Below, one piece after another: positions 7,815-15,501 of a stretch of DNA of 63,123 nt. This DNA is from Candidatus Endomicrobium procryptotermitis (GTDB lineage: Bacteria > Elusimicrobiota > Endomicrobiia > Endomicrobiales > Endomicrobiaceae). The stretch covers positions 1-63,123 of the forward strand of contig JAITIP010000020.1 of NCBI GenBank assembly GCA_031279415.1, in the 5' to 3' direction. Each line of letters starts with the position of its first letter. The first letter of the stretch is position 1. Below the pieces are notes generated by a model. That model saw only the letters and a program-made list of their open reading frames with translations. It was not told where the DNA came from and ran no database searches. The position numbers were made by a program, and so were the translations under genes.

Positions 7815-8735
7815 ATGTCTAAACCCCGTATAGCGATTACACTGGGAGATCCTGCGGGAATAGGACCGGAGATAGTTTTCAGGGCTGTAAATTCTTTGAA
7901 AGTTAAAAGAGTTTGCAGCCCTGTGATTTTTGGCGATAGGCAGAATTTGAATAAATATTTCAAAAGCCGTAAAAACTGCGAATTGATTGAAAGCTCTTTT
8001 GTAAAGAAAAAAATATACATGGGCAGGCCTTCGGCTTTAAGTGGGAAAGCGGCTTTATCTGCGATAGAAAAAGCCGTTGAAAGCTGTGTGAAGGGATACG
8101 CAGAAGCTCTTGTTAACGCGCCGGTATCTAAAGAATCGTTTAAACTTGCCGGCTCAAATTATCCCGGACATACCGAGCTCTTGGCAGATTTAACCAATAG
8201 TAAGGAAGTTGCGATGATGATGGTTTGCGGTAAAATTTGCGGTGCAATGGTTACGCGGCATATTCCTTTATCCGCCATATCTTCAAATATTAAAACGAAG
8301 GATATAGTTGGAACAGTAATGATTGCACACGCTTTTTTTAATAAACGCGGTAAAAAAAATATAAGAACGGTTTTATGCGCTTTAAATCCACATGCCAGCG
8401 ATAACGGCATTTTAGGCATAGAAGAAAAGAAATTTATTTTTCCAGCTTATGAAATTTTAAAAAAAGCTGGTATTGACATATCAAAACCGCAGCCGGCAGA
8501 TTCGGCATGGCTTAAAACAAAAAATGGCGAATACGATTTAATCTGTACGATGTATCACGACCAGCTGATGATACCTTTGAAATGTATAGATGCTAAAAAA
8601 ATAGTTAATGTTACGGCGGGATTGCCTTTTGTCCGCACTTCTCCCGGTCACGGAACGGCATTCGATATAGCAGGAAAAGGTAAAGCATCGCCAGATTCAA
8701 TAATAGAGGCAATATTATATGCGGCAGGGAAGTGA
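7815..8735 (+). CDS. pdxA: 4-hydroxythreonine-4-phosphate dehydrogenase
   Basis: 306 aa. It makes the amino-ketone used by PdxJ in pyridoxal 5'-phosphate synthesis. Family signatures: ITLGDPAGIGPEI at the N-terminus, NAPVSKESF, YPGHTELLAD, LNPHASDNG, MYHDQLMIPLK (metal-binding His) and GLPFVRTSPGHGTAFDIAGKG at the C-terminus. The length is slightly under the usual 320-330. It starts 3 bp after the SurA-like gene and is followed by an acetyltransferase gene, within one plus-strand operon. Confidence 0.95.
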   Translation: MSKPRIAITLGDPAGIGPEIVFRAVNSLKVKRVCSPVIFGDRQNLNKYFKSRKNCELIESSFVKKKIYMGRPSALSGKAALSAIEKAVESCVKGYAEALVNAPVSKESFKLAGSNYPGHTELLADLTNSKEVAMMMVCGKICGAMVTRHIPLSAISSNIKTKDIVGTVMIAHAFFNKRGKKNIRTVLCALNPHASDNGILGIEEKKFIFPAYEILKKAGIDISKPQPADSAWLKTKNGEYDLICTMYHDQLMIPLKCIDAKKIVNVTAGLPFVRTSPGHGTAFDIAGKGKASPDSIIEAILYAAGK

Positions 8736-8784
8736 TAGCAGAAGGTTAGTAGAAATTTGGAAGTTTTTATTTAATAATAAAATT

Positions 8785-9213
8785 ATGAAAATAGAAGATT
8801 TTTCAAACGATCTTATAGATGATATCATGAAGATTGAATGGAAATCATTTAAAAAGGCTTGGACAAAAGATATGTTTTTAAGTTCCGCTTCAAATAAAAA
8901 CACACATTTTAAAGTTTATTTTGAAGATGGAAAAATCGCGGGTTTTTGTATATATTGGACATTTTCCGGTGAAACTGAAATACTTAATATTGCTGTTGAT
9001 CCTGATTTCAGAAGGCGCTCGATAGCCAAAAGTATGTTAAAATATATGGAAAATGATGTTAAAAATGAAAAATCGCGGACAATTTTTCTTGAAGTAAGAC
9101 ATAGCAACGCCGCCGCGATAAATTTGTATCTTGGTTTTGGATTTGAAAAAATAGGAATAAGAAAGAAATACTATATTGATGAAGATGCTATAGTTTTAAG
9201 GAAAATAATATAA
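8785..9213 (+). CDS. rimI: GNAT acetyltransferase, RimI-like
   Basis: 142 aa from the ATG at 8785. A longer in-frame start at 8719 overlaps pdxA and adds a non-homologous N-terminus, though it has a GAGG upstream. GNAT features: AGFCIYWTFSGETEILNIAVDP, the acetyl-CoA loop RRRSIAKSMLKYM (R/Q-x-x-G/A-like, with Ser where Gly is usual), and the C-terminal RHSNAAAINLYLGFGFEKIGIRKKYY typical of ribosomal-protein alanine N-acetyltransferase. The substrate (S18 N-terminus in E. coli) is inferred from the family. It joins the next gene directly: TAA then ATG. Confidence 0.8.
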   Translation: MKIEDFSNDLIDDIMKIEWKSFKKAWTKDMFLSSASNKNTHFKVYFEDGKIAGFCIYWTFSGETEILNIAVDPDFRRRSIAKSMLKYMENDVKNEKSRTIFLEVRHSNAAAINLYLGFGFEKIGIRKKYYIDEDAIVLRKII

Positions 9214-11421
9214 ATGAAAAAAATTATTTTTGTTATAATTTTTATAATTATTGCGCATCCGCTGCCGGCAGCTTCAGCAGTAAATTACAATGCGTATAAA
9301 GCTTATTTAAAAGCCGTGATGGCGGTAAAGGCAGGAGAATTAAATACCGCCGTAAAAGAATATGAAAAAGTAATTTCGCTTGATCCCGAAGCTGTAGCGG
9401 CGTATAAAGATTTGATGTACCTCTATTGGCAGGCGGGAAACAATAAAGAAGCTTTTGAAACGGCCGAAAAAATATATGCTCTTGACGTCGAAAACCCTAA
9501 AACTACAAATTATATAGCCACTTTTTATCTTGTGGCAAATCAACCCTACAAAGCAAAAAATTTCCTAAATAAAACGCTTGAATTGGATCCCGATAATGAA
9601 ACAGCGACAATATATCTTGCTGCATATTATTACTCCGACAACAAACTTGAAAAGTCTGCCGAGTATTGGAATAAATATCTTCAGCAGCAGCCGGATTCAT
9701 CCATAGGATATTTGCAGCTTGGAATGATTCAAGAAAAACTTAACATGGAGCAAGAGGCTTTAAAATCGTATGATAAAGTTATAGAGTTAAAACCAGAAGC
9801 AAGAGAAGCTTATCTTTCAAAAGCAAGAATTTATGAAAATATTAAACAAATTCCACTTGCTATTGTGGAATACGAAAAATATATTAAAGTTTTTCCCGAC
9901 AACGTTTATGTGTTAATGTTTCTGGGAAGATGTTATTTTGAAAATAACGAATATGTGAAAGCCAGAGCCAGTTTTCTTAAAGCTAAAAAAGGTTTAAGCA
10001 CAGCTGAAGCCGAAATGGTTTATTATTGGCTTGGGATAACTTATGAAAAAATGGGTGATATTGAAAAAGCGGCAGCAGAATTTGAAGATCTTTTAATAAA
10101 ACAGCCAGACAATATTTCCATAATCGCAAGGCTCGGATATTATTATTCGCTTTTAAAACAGTATTCCAAAGCTGACAAAAAATTTCAGCTTGCTTCGTTA
10201 AAGGAACCTCTAAATTATGAAGTTTTATATCTTCAAAGCCTGAATTATACCGACTGGGCAAAATATGATAAAGCTATTAAAACTTTGGAAAAAACCATAA
10301 ATTTAAAACCTGATTTTGACGATGCTTATTTTTTTCTCGGAGGCGCTTTTGACAAAAATGGGAATTTCGAAGATGCGGAAAAAGCTTTTCTACAGACGCT
10401 TGAAATAAATCCTGACCACACCAAAGCGATGAACTATTTGGGATACTCCTATGCAGACAGAAATATTAAACTTGCCGAAGCCGAAATTCTGCTCAACAAG
10501 GCGGTAAGTCTGGAGCCTCAAAATGCGGCTTATCTTGATTCTCTGGGATGGCTTTATTATAGGCAGAAAAAATATGAACTTGCAAAAAAATATATAGTTA
10601 TTGCGGCGAATTTTACTAGAGATGCTTTAATTTATGAACATCTCGGAGACGTATATGTAGAGTTGGGGCAGCTTAACGATGCATGGATAGCTTATGCTCT
10701 ATCATGCGATTCAGGAGGCGCGAAAGCCGCAGGCAAAAAGCTTAGCATGGTTCAAAGCAAACTTTCGGAAAAAGACTTTTATAATGCCGTTTTGTTCAGG
10801 GCAGACAGCAATTATAAAAAGCTTTTTTCACTTAAAGCTGGATACAAAATGAAAATAGGCGTCAGCGGCTATAATGTGGTAAAAGCATATTTGCCTTTTA
10901 ATTATGTCAAAGGCGAAGGAATAAGTATCGGCGTTCCGTCAAAATTCGTTTTGGCCGGGGCAAATATATATATGAAAAACGGAAATATAGATTTTGTACC
11001 TCAGGCAGTAAAGGATCAGATTCCGCAGGAGTTTAATGAAATTCTGGAGTTTGCTTCGGCCGTTTTCACTCCTGATTTTTTTCAGCAGTTCGCGAATAAT
11101 GTCGTCGGCAAAAAAGGTAAAAAAATTACGTATTTGGCAAATGGTTTTGAACTTGTGTTAAATTCCGACAACGGCAATATAGAAAAAATATCAAAAGGTT
11201 CCATTGTTGTATCGCTTTCAAAATATAAACCTTTTTTTAATAGCAAAGTGCCTTATGAGATAAGCGCTGTTTCAAAAATGTTTAAAATTAAATGTGTTTT
11301 TGAGGCGGTTAAAATTTCCTCTTTGAACAGTCCTGTTCGCGTCGATAAAAAAGAAATGAATATAAATACAGAAAAAGAGTCCATCGATGAAAGTCAATAT
11401 CCAAGCTCCAGCGAAAATTAA
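9214..11421 (+). CDS. Secreted TPR-repeat protein with a LolB-like C-terminal domain
   Basis: 735 aa. It has a Sec signal peptide (about 1-20) and then roughly a dozen tetratricopeptide repeats from about 30 to 500, recognisable by recurring motifs such as A-x-x-x-Y-x-K-x-I-x-L-x-P-x. The region after about 535 has the hydrophobic beta pattern of the LolA/LolB lipoprotein-carrier fold (YKMKIGVSGYN, GEGISIGVPSKFVLAGANIYM, GFELVLNS). It may act in lipoprotein or outer-membrane assembly in the periplasm; this is inference. Its 3' end overlaps ispE by 35 bp, so the two are translationally linked. Confidence 0.75.
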   Translation: MKKIIFVIIFIIIAHPLPAASAVNYNAYKAYLKAVMAVKAGELNTAVKEYEKVISLDPEAVAAYKDLMYLYWQAGNNKEAFETAEKIYALDVENPKTTNYIATFYLVANQPYKAKNFLNKTLELDPDNETATIYLAAYYYSDNKLEKSAEYWNKYLQQQPDSSIGYLQLGMIQEKLNMEQEALKSYDKVIELKPEAREAYLSKARIYENIKQIPLAIVEYEKYIKVFPDNVYVLMFLGRCYFENNEYVKARASFLKAKKGLSTAEAEMVYYWLGITYEKMGDIEKAAAEFEDLLIKQPDNISIIARLGYYYSLLKQYSKADKKFQLASLKEPLNYEVLYLQSLNYTDWAKYDKAIKTLEKTINLKPDFDDAYFFLGGAFDKNGNFEDAEKAFLQTLEINPDHTKAMNYLGYSYADRNIKLAEAEILLNKAVSLEPQNAAYLDSLGWLYYRQKKYELAKKYIVIAANFTRDALIYEHLGDVYVELGQLNDAWIAYALSCDSGGAKAAGKKLSMVQSKLSEKDFYNAVLFRADSNYKKLFSLKAGYKMKIGVSGYNVVKAYLPFNYVKGEGISIGVPSKFVLAGANIYMKNGNIDFVPQAVKDQIPQEFNEILEFASAVFTPDFFQQFANNVVGKKGKKITYLANGFELVLNSDNGNIEKISKGSIVVSLSKYKPFFNSKVPYEISAVSKMFKIKCVFEAVKISSLNSPVRVDKKEMNINTEKESIDESQYPSSSEN

Positions 11422-12238
11422 TCTTTATCTTGAAATAACGGGTAAGAGACCGGATGGTTACCATAATTTGGAATCGATAATGCAGACGGTAAGCCTGTTC
11501 GATGAAATTACAGTTGAGGACATTCCTGCCGGGATAGAACTGAAATGCGATAATGCACACATTCCTTTGGACAGTTCAAATCTTGCCTATAAAGCGGCTT
11601 TAGTGCTGCAAAAGCATTTCAATATACGAAAAGGCGTAAAAATCTCTTTAAAAAAAGTAATTCCAATTGGCGCAGGTCTTGGTGGAGGTTCTTCAGATGC
11701 GGCTGCAGTAATAAAAGCTCTTGTGCAGCTGTGGAATATAGATGTGGACAAATCCGTGCTTGAGCGGATAGCTGCAGGGCTTGGAGCGGATGTCCCATTT
11801 TTTTTTACAGGCGGAACGGCGGTATGTAAAGGCATTGGTGAAATCGTATTACCAATTACAAATATTAAAAAAATGTCTATAATTTTAGTAAATCCAGGAT
11901 TTGTCGTTTCAACTCCTTCTGTATATAGAAACATTAAGTTTCCATTGACAAAACCAAGAAAAATTCATATAATTAGAAACCTTATTTGTGGTGGTTCTTT
12001 TAATAAAAATGATGCTTTAAAGCATTGCTTTAACAGACTTGAAGAAATTGTGTTTCCAGTGTATCCTGAAATCGCAAAAATTAAAAGCATTATGACTGAT
12101 TTGGGTTGTGCAAGCCTTATGTCTGGCTCTGGCGCAACGGTTTTTGGCATCTTTGGCTCTGAATCTCAATCAGAAACAATAAAATCTAAGTTGCGTGAAT
12201 ATCACTGGGATACTTGGACGGTTTGTCCGGTTAAGTAA
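11387..12238 (+). CDS. ispE: 4-diphosphocytidyl-2-C-methyl-D-erythritol kinase
   Basis: 283 aa. A GHMP kinase of the non-mevalonate (MEP) isoprenoid pathway that phosphorylates CDP-methylerythritol. Motifs: APAKINLYLEITGKRPDGYHNLESI (motif 1), PIGAGLGGGSSDAAAV (ATP-binding glycine loop), GADVPFF, and LMSGSGATVFGIF near the C-terminus. The ATG lies inside the end of the TPR gene. It is followed after 26 bp by spoVG; ispE-spoVG adjacency is known in several phyla. Confidence 0.97.
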   Translation: MKVNIQAPAKINLYLEITGKRPDGYHNLESIMQTVSLFDEITVEDIPAGIELKCDNAHIPLDSSNLAYKAALVLQKHFNIRKGVKISLKKVIPIGAGLGGGSSDAAAVIKALVQLWNIDVDKSVLERIAAGLGADVPFFFTGGTAVCKGIGEIVLPITNIKKMSIILVNPGFVVSTPSVYRNIKFPLTKPRKIHIIRNLICGGSFNKNDALKHCFNRLEEIVFPVYPEIAKIKSIMTDLGCASLMSGSGATVFGIFGSESQSETIKSKLREYHWDTWTVCPVK

Positions 12239-12264
12239 AATCAAATTGATGCAGCGGAGGAGAG

Positions 12265-12573
12265 ATGAAAATAACCGAAGTCAGAGTATTTCTTAAAAAT
12301 GAAGAAAAACTTAAAGCTTATGCTGTAATTACTTTTGACGGATGTTTTGTCGTACATAATTTGAGAATAGTAAAAGGAAAAAAAGATTTAATGGTATGTA
12401 TGCCGTCGCGAAAGAAGAATGATGGAACATTTAAGGATATAGCACATCCAATTACAAACGATTTCAGAAGCGATTTAGAAAAGTTTGTTCTTAGAGCATA
12501 TGAAGATAAAGTTGAAGAAGCGGGAGTTCAGGTAAAATCTCCTCAGGAAGCAGATCCTGCCGAATCCTCATAG
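12265..12573 (+). CDS. spoVG: SpoVG family RNA/DNA-binding regulator
   Basis: 102 aa. Near full-length match to the SpoVG pattern: MKITEVRVFL, LKAYAVITFD, FVVHNLRIVKG, LMVCMPSRK, FKDIAHPI, and a C-terminal helix. In Firmicutes and spirochaetes SpoVG binds nucleic acids and alters gene expression. The target here is unknown. It has a good GGAGG site (GCGGAGGAGAG) and is followed 44 bp later by tRNA-Gln on the same strand. Confidence 0.95.
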   Translation: MKITEVRVFLKNEEKLKAYAVITFDGCFVVHNLRIVKGKKDLMVCMPSRKKNDGTFKDIAHPITNDFRSDLEKFVLRAYEDKVEEAGVQVKSPQEADPAESS

Positions 12574-12617
12574 TGCAAACCTGAAATACTATAAAAAATC
12601 AAAAAAACAAATCTAAT

Positions 12618-12688
12618 TCCGGGATGGTGTAACGGTAGCACAAGGGATTTTGGATCCCTTTGTCTAGGTTCGAGTCCTGGTCCCGGAG
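12618..12688 (+). tRNA. tRNA-Gln (anticodon TTG)
   Basis: A cloverleaf can be drawn. The acceptor stem is TCCGGGA (12618-12624) with TCCCGGA (12681-12687) and discriminator G. The anticodon stem AGGGA/TCCCT encloses the loop TTTTGGA, giving anticodon TTG (UUG) for Gln. The T arm is CTAGG-TTCGAGT-CCTGG. CCA is not encoded. No separate promoter is obvious, so it may be read through from spoVG. Confidence 0.95.
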
Positions 12689-12987
12689 TATTCCTTTACT
12701 AAACGACCTTTGGCAATTTTGTCAAAGAGTTTTTTTATATGTAAAATCAATACAATTTTTCCCACCTTAGAGTTGGAACCCACAGAAATCAAAATCTGAT
12801 TTTTTTGCTCCGAGTTTGAACTTTCAAACAATTTAAATACCGCCACAAGTGAAAAATTAACTTTGTTGTTGCCCTTAATTTAGTTAACATGGGTGTTTAT
12901 GCCAGCTGTGAGTATTAAAATATAAAATGATTACATTTTTATTAAATATAATTATATTTTTATAAATTTTATACTATTATATTTTCT
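12689..12987. other. Non-coding stretch between tRNA-Gln and the first R-M locus
   Basis: About 300 bp, very AT-rich towards its 3' end. A minus-strand ORF that could be drawn through it overlaps the tRNA and has no recognisable features. No copy of the tRNA 3' end was seen on the far side of the R-M locus, so there is no support for a tRNA-targeted integration. The last 90 bp probably hold the promoter of the HsdS-like gene, but no single clear -35/-10 pair stands out. Confidence 0.5.
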
Positions 12988-13587
12988 ATGAAAACATTAA
13001 AATTACAGGACATCTGCACGGACATATTTGCAGGAGCAGCTATTTTTGATAACGACAGACTTTCGCGGGAGTATAAAAATGGAGGATATAGAGTTATCCG
13101 ATTAGCCGATATTCAAAATAATGAAATTTATTTGAAAGATTGTATGTTTTATAATAAAACCGATTACAAGAAGAACCGATACCTTTTGCAAGACAACGAC
13201 ATTTTAATATCTTCCCGCGGAACTATTTTTAAAGTTGCAATTTATGCCAAAGACGGCAATTATAAGACAATCCCGTCGGGCTTCTTAACTTGTATAAGGA
13301 TAAACCCAGAATTAGACATCTCTGTCAATTATGTAGCTGCCTGCTTAAGACATAAAGAAAATAGTATAATATCAAAGTGCAAAACGGTAAAAAATATAGG
13401 CAACAAGAAGCCAAAAATCCAATTAAAACTTGCAGATATTTACAACATAGAAATTCCAATTGCTTCAAATAAAGTTCAAAAAGAAATAGATAAATTGTCG
13501 CAAGAAGTGACAAATTTTTTGAAACAAAGGATTGAAAAAACAAAAAAAATTGAAAATCTGATAAATAATTATCACTTGCAGGAGTAA
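12988..13587 (+). CDS. HsdS-like target-recognition protein (single recognition domain)
   Basis: 199 aa, half the length of a type I specificity subunit. It contains one target-recognition domain (about 1-150; GYRVIRLADIQNN, LLQDNDILISSRGTIFKVA, PSGFLTCIRIN, IQLKLADIYNIEIPI) followed by one coiled-coil arm (about 160-195; VQKEIDKLSQEV ... QRIEKTKKIENLI). Full HsdS proteins have two of each; a half protein would have to dimerise. It lies 4 bp before a short DNA methyltransferase and upstream of a broken restriction-endonuclease-like gene. Being beside a methyltransferase with no visible recognition domain suggests it supplies the DNA specificity in trans (inference). Confidence 0.75.
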   Translation: MKTLKLQDICTDIFAGAAIFDNDRLSREYKNGGYRVIRLADIQNNEIYLKDCMFYNKTDYKKNRYLLQDNDILISSRGTIFKVAIYAKDGNYKTIPSGFLTCIRINPELDISVNYVAACLRHKENSIISKCKTVKNIGNKKPKIQLKLADIYNIEIPIASNKVQKEIDKLSQEVTNFLKQRIEKTKKIENLINNYHLQE

Positions 13588-13591
13588 AATA

Positions 13592-14248
13592 ATGGGAAAT
13601 TTACAACTATATGGCAATGTCGTTAGAAGGATTTATTATGATGATGCTTTGAGATTATCTAAAATCTCAAACAAGGTTCATTGCGCTGATGCTTTATCTT
13701 TTCTTAAAAGAGTGCCTGATAATAGTTTTGATTTAGTTATAACTTCACCACCTTATTTTCAACAACGGGATTATGGCTGCGGCGGTATTGGAAATGAGAC
13801 TACAGAAGACGAATATATAAATAATTTAGTTCTTATATTCAATGAATGTTCGCGTGTTGTTAAACCAACAGGAGCAATAGTTTTTAATTTAGGAGATAAA
13901 TATCTTAACGGCAATTTGTCGTTAATCCCTTTTAGAAGAAACGGATTTACAATAATTAAGATAACAGGAAATGCTATGAAAAAAGATTTAATAGAAAGTC
14001 CTGTTGAAATAACAAAGGGTAATAAGCATACGGCAGTTTATCCGTTATATATAATACAAGAATTAGTAAAATTGTTATCTAATAGCGACGATATTGTATT
14101 AGACCCTTTTTGCGGAAGCGGAACTACTTGTGTTGCCGCTAAAAATCTTGGAAGAAAATATTTAGGGATAGAAATAAACCCTGAATATGTGTCTTTATCA
14201 GAAGAAAGAATAAAAGAAGCAGATAATCACGAGGAGTTTTTTATATGA
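13592..14248 (+). CDS. Short beta-class DNA methyltransferase (N4-cytosine or N6-adenine)
   Basis: 218 aa. Motif order is that of beta-class amino-methyltransferases: catalytic TSPPY at 51-55, then the SAM-binding DPFCGSGTT at 171-179 and GRKYLGIEINPEY. Only about 65 residues separate NLGDKY (about 100) from motif X (AVYPLYIIQELVKLL, about 148-162); relatives usually have a target-recognition domain there, making them 280-400 aa. The recognition domain thus appears absent, either by internal deletion or because the HsdS-like protein encoded 4 bp upstream replaces it. Its stop overlaps the start of the next, broken gene (ATGA). Confidence 0.85.
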   Translation: MGNLQLYGNVVRRIYYDDALRLSKISNKVHCADALSFLKRVPDNSFDLVITSPPYFQQRDYGCGGIGNETTEDEYINNLVLIFNECSRVVKPTGAIVFNLGDKYLNGNLSLIPFRRNGFTIIKITGNAMKKDLIESPVEITKGNKHTAVYPLYIIQELVKLLSNSDDIVLDPFCGSGTTCVAAKNLGRKYLGIEINPEYVSLSEERIKEADNHEEFFI

Positions 14249-14849
14249 GCGAAAGAGAACTTTTAGAACAGGCATGTAAGGACGCTGTTAAATTGAATGC
14301 CGACAATATCCCTGAAGTGATTAAAAAAGACATAGATACATTGATTGCAAATATAGAAAGTAATAAATTTTTGGTTTCTGCTTTGACCTCAAGTCTTTTA
14401 AAGAAAATAATAACTCCCAAGTAAGATATTCGTTTGCATAGAACAGATTTTGAAGGCGGCTATTCTGCAAGAGTTTTGGATACCCATATAACATCGCCTT
14501 TTTTAAAGACTATTTTCCAAAATATGCCAACAAAGAAAGCGCTTTCTTAACGTTAGCTATAAGAGAAAAAATAAAATGGAATAAAAAAGAAGGGATAAAT
14601 TTAAAGATACGAAATATAAAACTGAAAGAGGCTTTCTTAAACATACTTGATCAGATAGAAACTTTTAAGACAGAGCCTAAAAAATATCTTGTCTATCTAT
14701 TTTTAAAACTTATAAAATTATCAGAAAGCAGCGAGGATTTGTTTCAGAAAACGGTTCAACAAAAAACAAAAAATTCAAATAGTTTGAATATCAGTACAAT
14801 TCTTTCAATGCTTGCAGAATATATTGTGATTTGCGAGAAGACAGCATAG
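14245..14849 (+). pseudogene. Broken restriction-endonuclease-like gene (nonsense plus frameshift)
   Basis: It begins at the ATG that overlaps the methyltransferase stop. The first 59 codons end at TAA (14422-14424) in the context IITPK-stop-DIRLHR, where CAA for Gln is the natural ancestral codon. The frame then continues (DFEGGYSARVLDTHITSP) to a run of six T at 14499-14504. Adding one T restores the frame into FFKDYFPKYANKESAF and a further 110 codons to the TAG at 14847. The gene position and the D-I-R-L-H ... G-G-Y-S-x-R ... D-T-x-I-T-x-P-F stretch suggest a type II restriction enzyme; that family call is tentative. The C-terminal catalytic part may also be missing. Confidence 0.7.
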
Positions 14850-14997
14850 TAAAATTTATTTTAATGAATAATCCGTATCACATACAATTAAACAAAGCTT
14901 TATTATTCCAACATCTTCTTAAAAACTAAAATCTCCAATATGTTGTGATATTTTATATTTTTTGATTTTTAAGTCATTATTTGATACAAATATACTC

Positions 14998-15474
14998 ATG
15001 AAATTGTGTAAAATTCCAAGAAAAAGTGAAGAGCAAATCTATAAGGCCTTTACGGAAAAACAAAACAAATCCCAGCAAAAGAAGTTTGCCGCCGTTGCTT
15101 TTGACAAGCGTGTTGTTTTTGCTCCGCATTGTATGCGCAATACTGCGGTTTGCATTGCACAGGAAAAAGAAAGCTATTACATCTGCGGGGAATGCGGCGG
15201 ATGTAGCATAGATAAAATAAGCAAGCTCATAAAAAAGTTTGGTTATAAAGGACTTTTTATCGTTAAAGGCGGAAGATCTCTCATGAAGCTTGCAAATGAA
15301 GACCGTCCGGAAGCGGTTGTCGGAATTGCATGTTATTTTGAAGGAGAGCTCGGATTTAAAGCTTTTAAAGGCACAAATATCTCAGTGCAGTATGTTCCTC
15401 TCACAAAAGACGGTTGCTCCGCAACCGATGCGGACATAAAGGAAATAGAAACGATTTTGTCGCAAAAAATATAA
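14998..15474 (+). CDS. DUF116 family protein
   Basis: 158 aa from the ATG at 14998; an in-frame TTG at 14962 is possible but has no better context. The DUF116 pattern is clear: VVFAPHCMRNTAVC, YYICGECGGCSIDKI, LFIVKGGRSLMKLA, RPEAVVGIACYFEGELGF, and DGCSATDADIKEI. The conserved cysteines suggest metal or Fe-S binding. Many relatives have an N-terminal membrane segment, which is absent here. The function of the family is unknown. The helicase gene follows 27 bp later. Confidence 0.85.
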   Translation: MKLCKIPRKSEEQIYKAFTEKQNKSQQKKFAAVAFDKRVVFAPHCMRNTAVCIAQEKESYYICGECGGCSIDKISKLIKKFGYKGLFIVKGGRSLMKLANEDRPEAVVGIACYFEGELGFKAFKGTNISVQYVPLTKDGCSATDADIKEIETILSQKI

Positions 15475-15501
15475 AAAGGAAACACGGTATTTAAAGAACC
15501 C

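Noticed and set aside
12664-12846. 60-codon minus-strand ORF overlapping tRNA-Gln
   Set aside because: It overlaps the tRNA 3' end, has no ribosome site and no recognisable features.
12618-14960. R-M locus as a tRNA-Gln integrative island
   Set aside because: No copy of the tRNA 3' end, no integrase and no flanking repeat was found on the far side.
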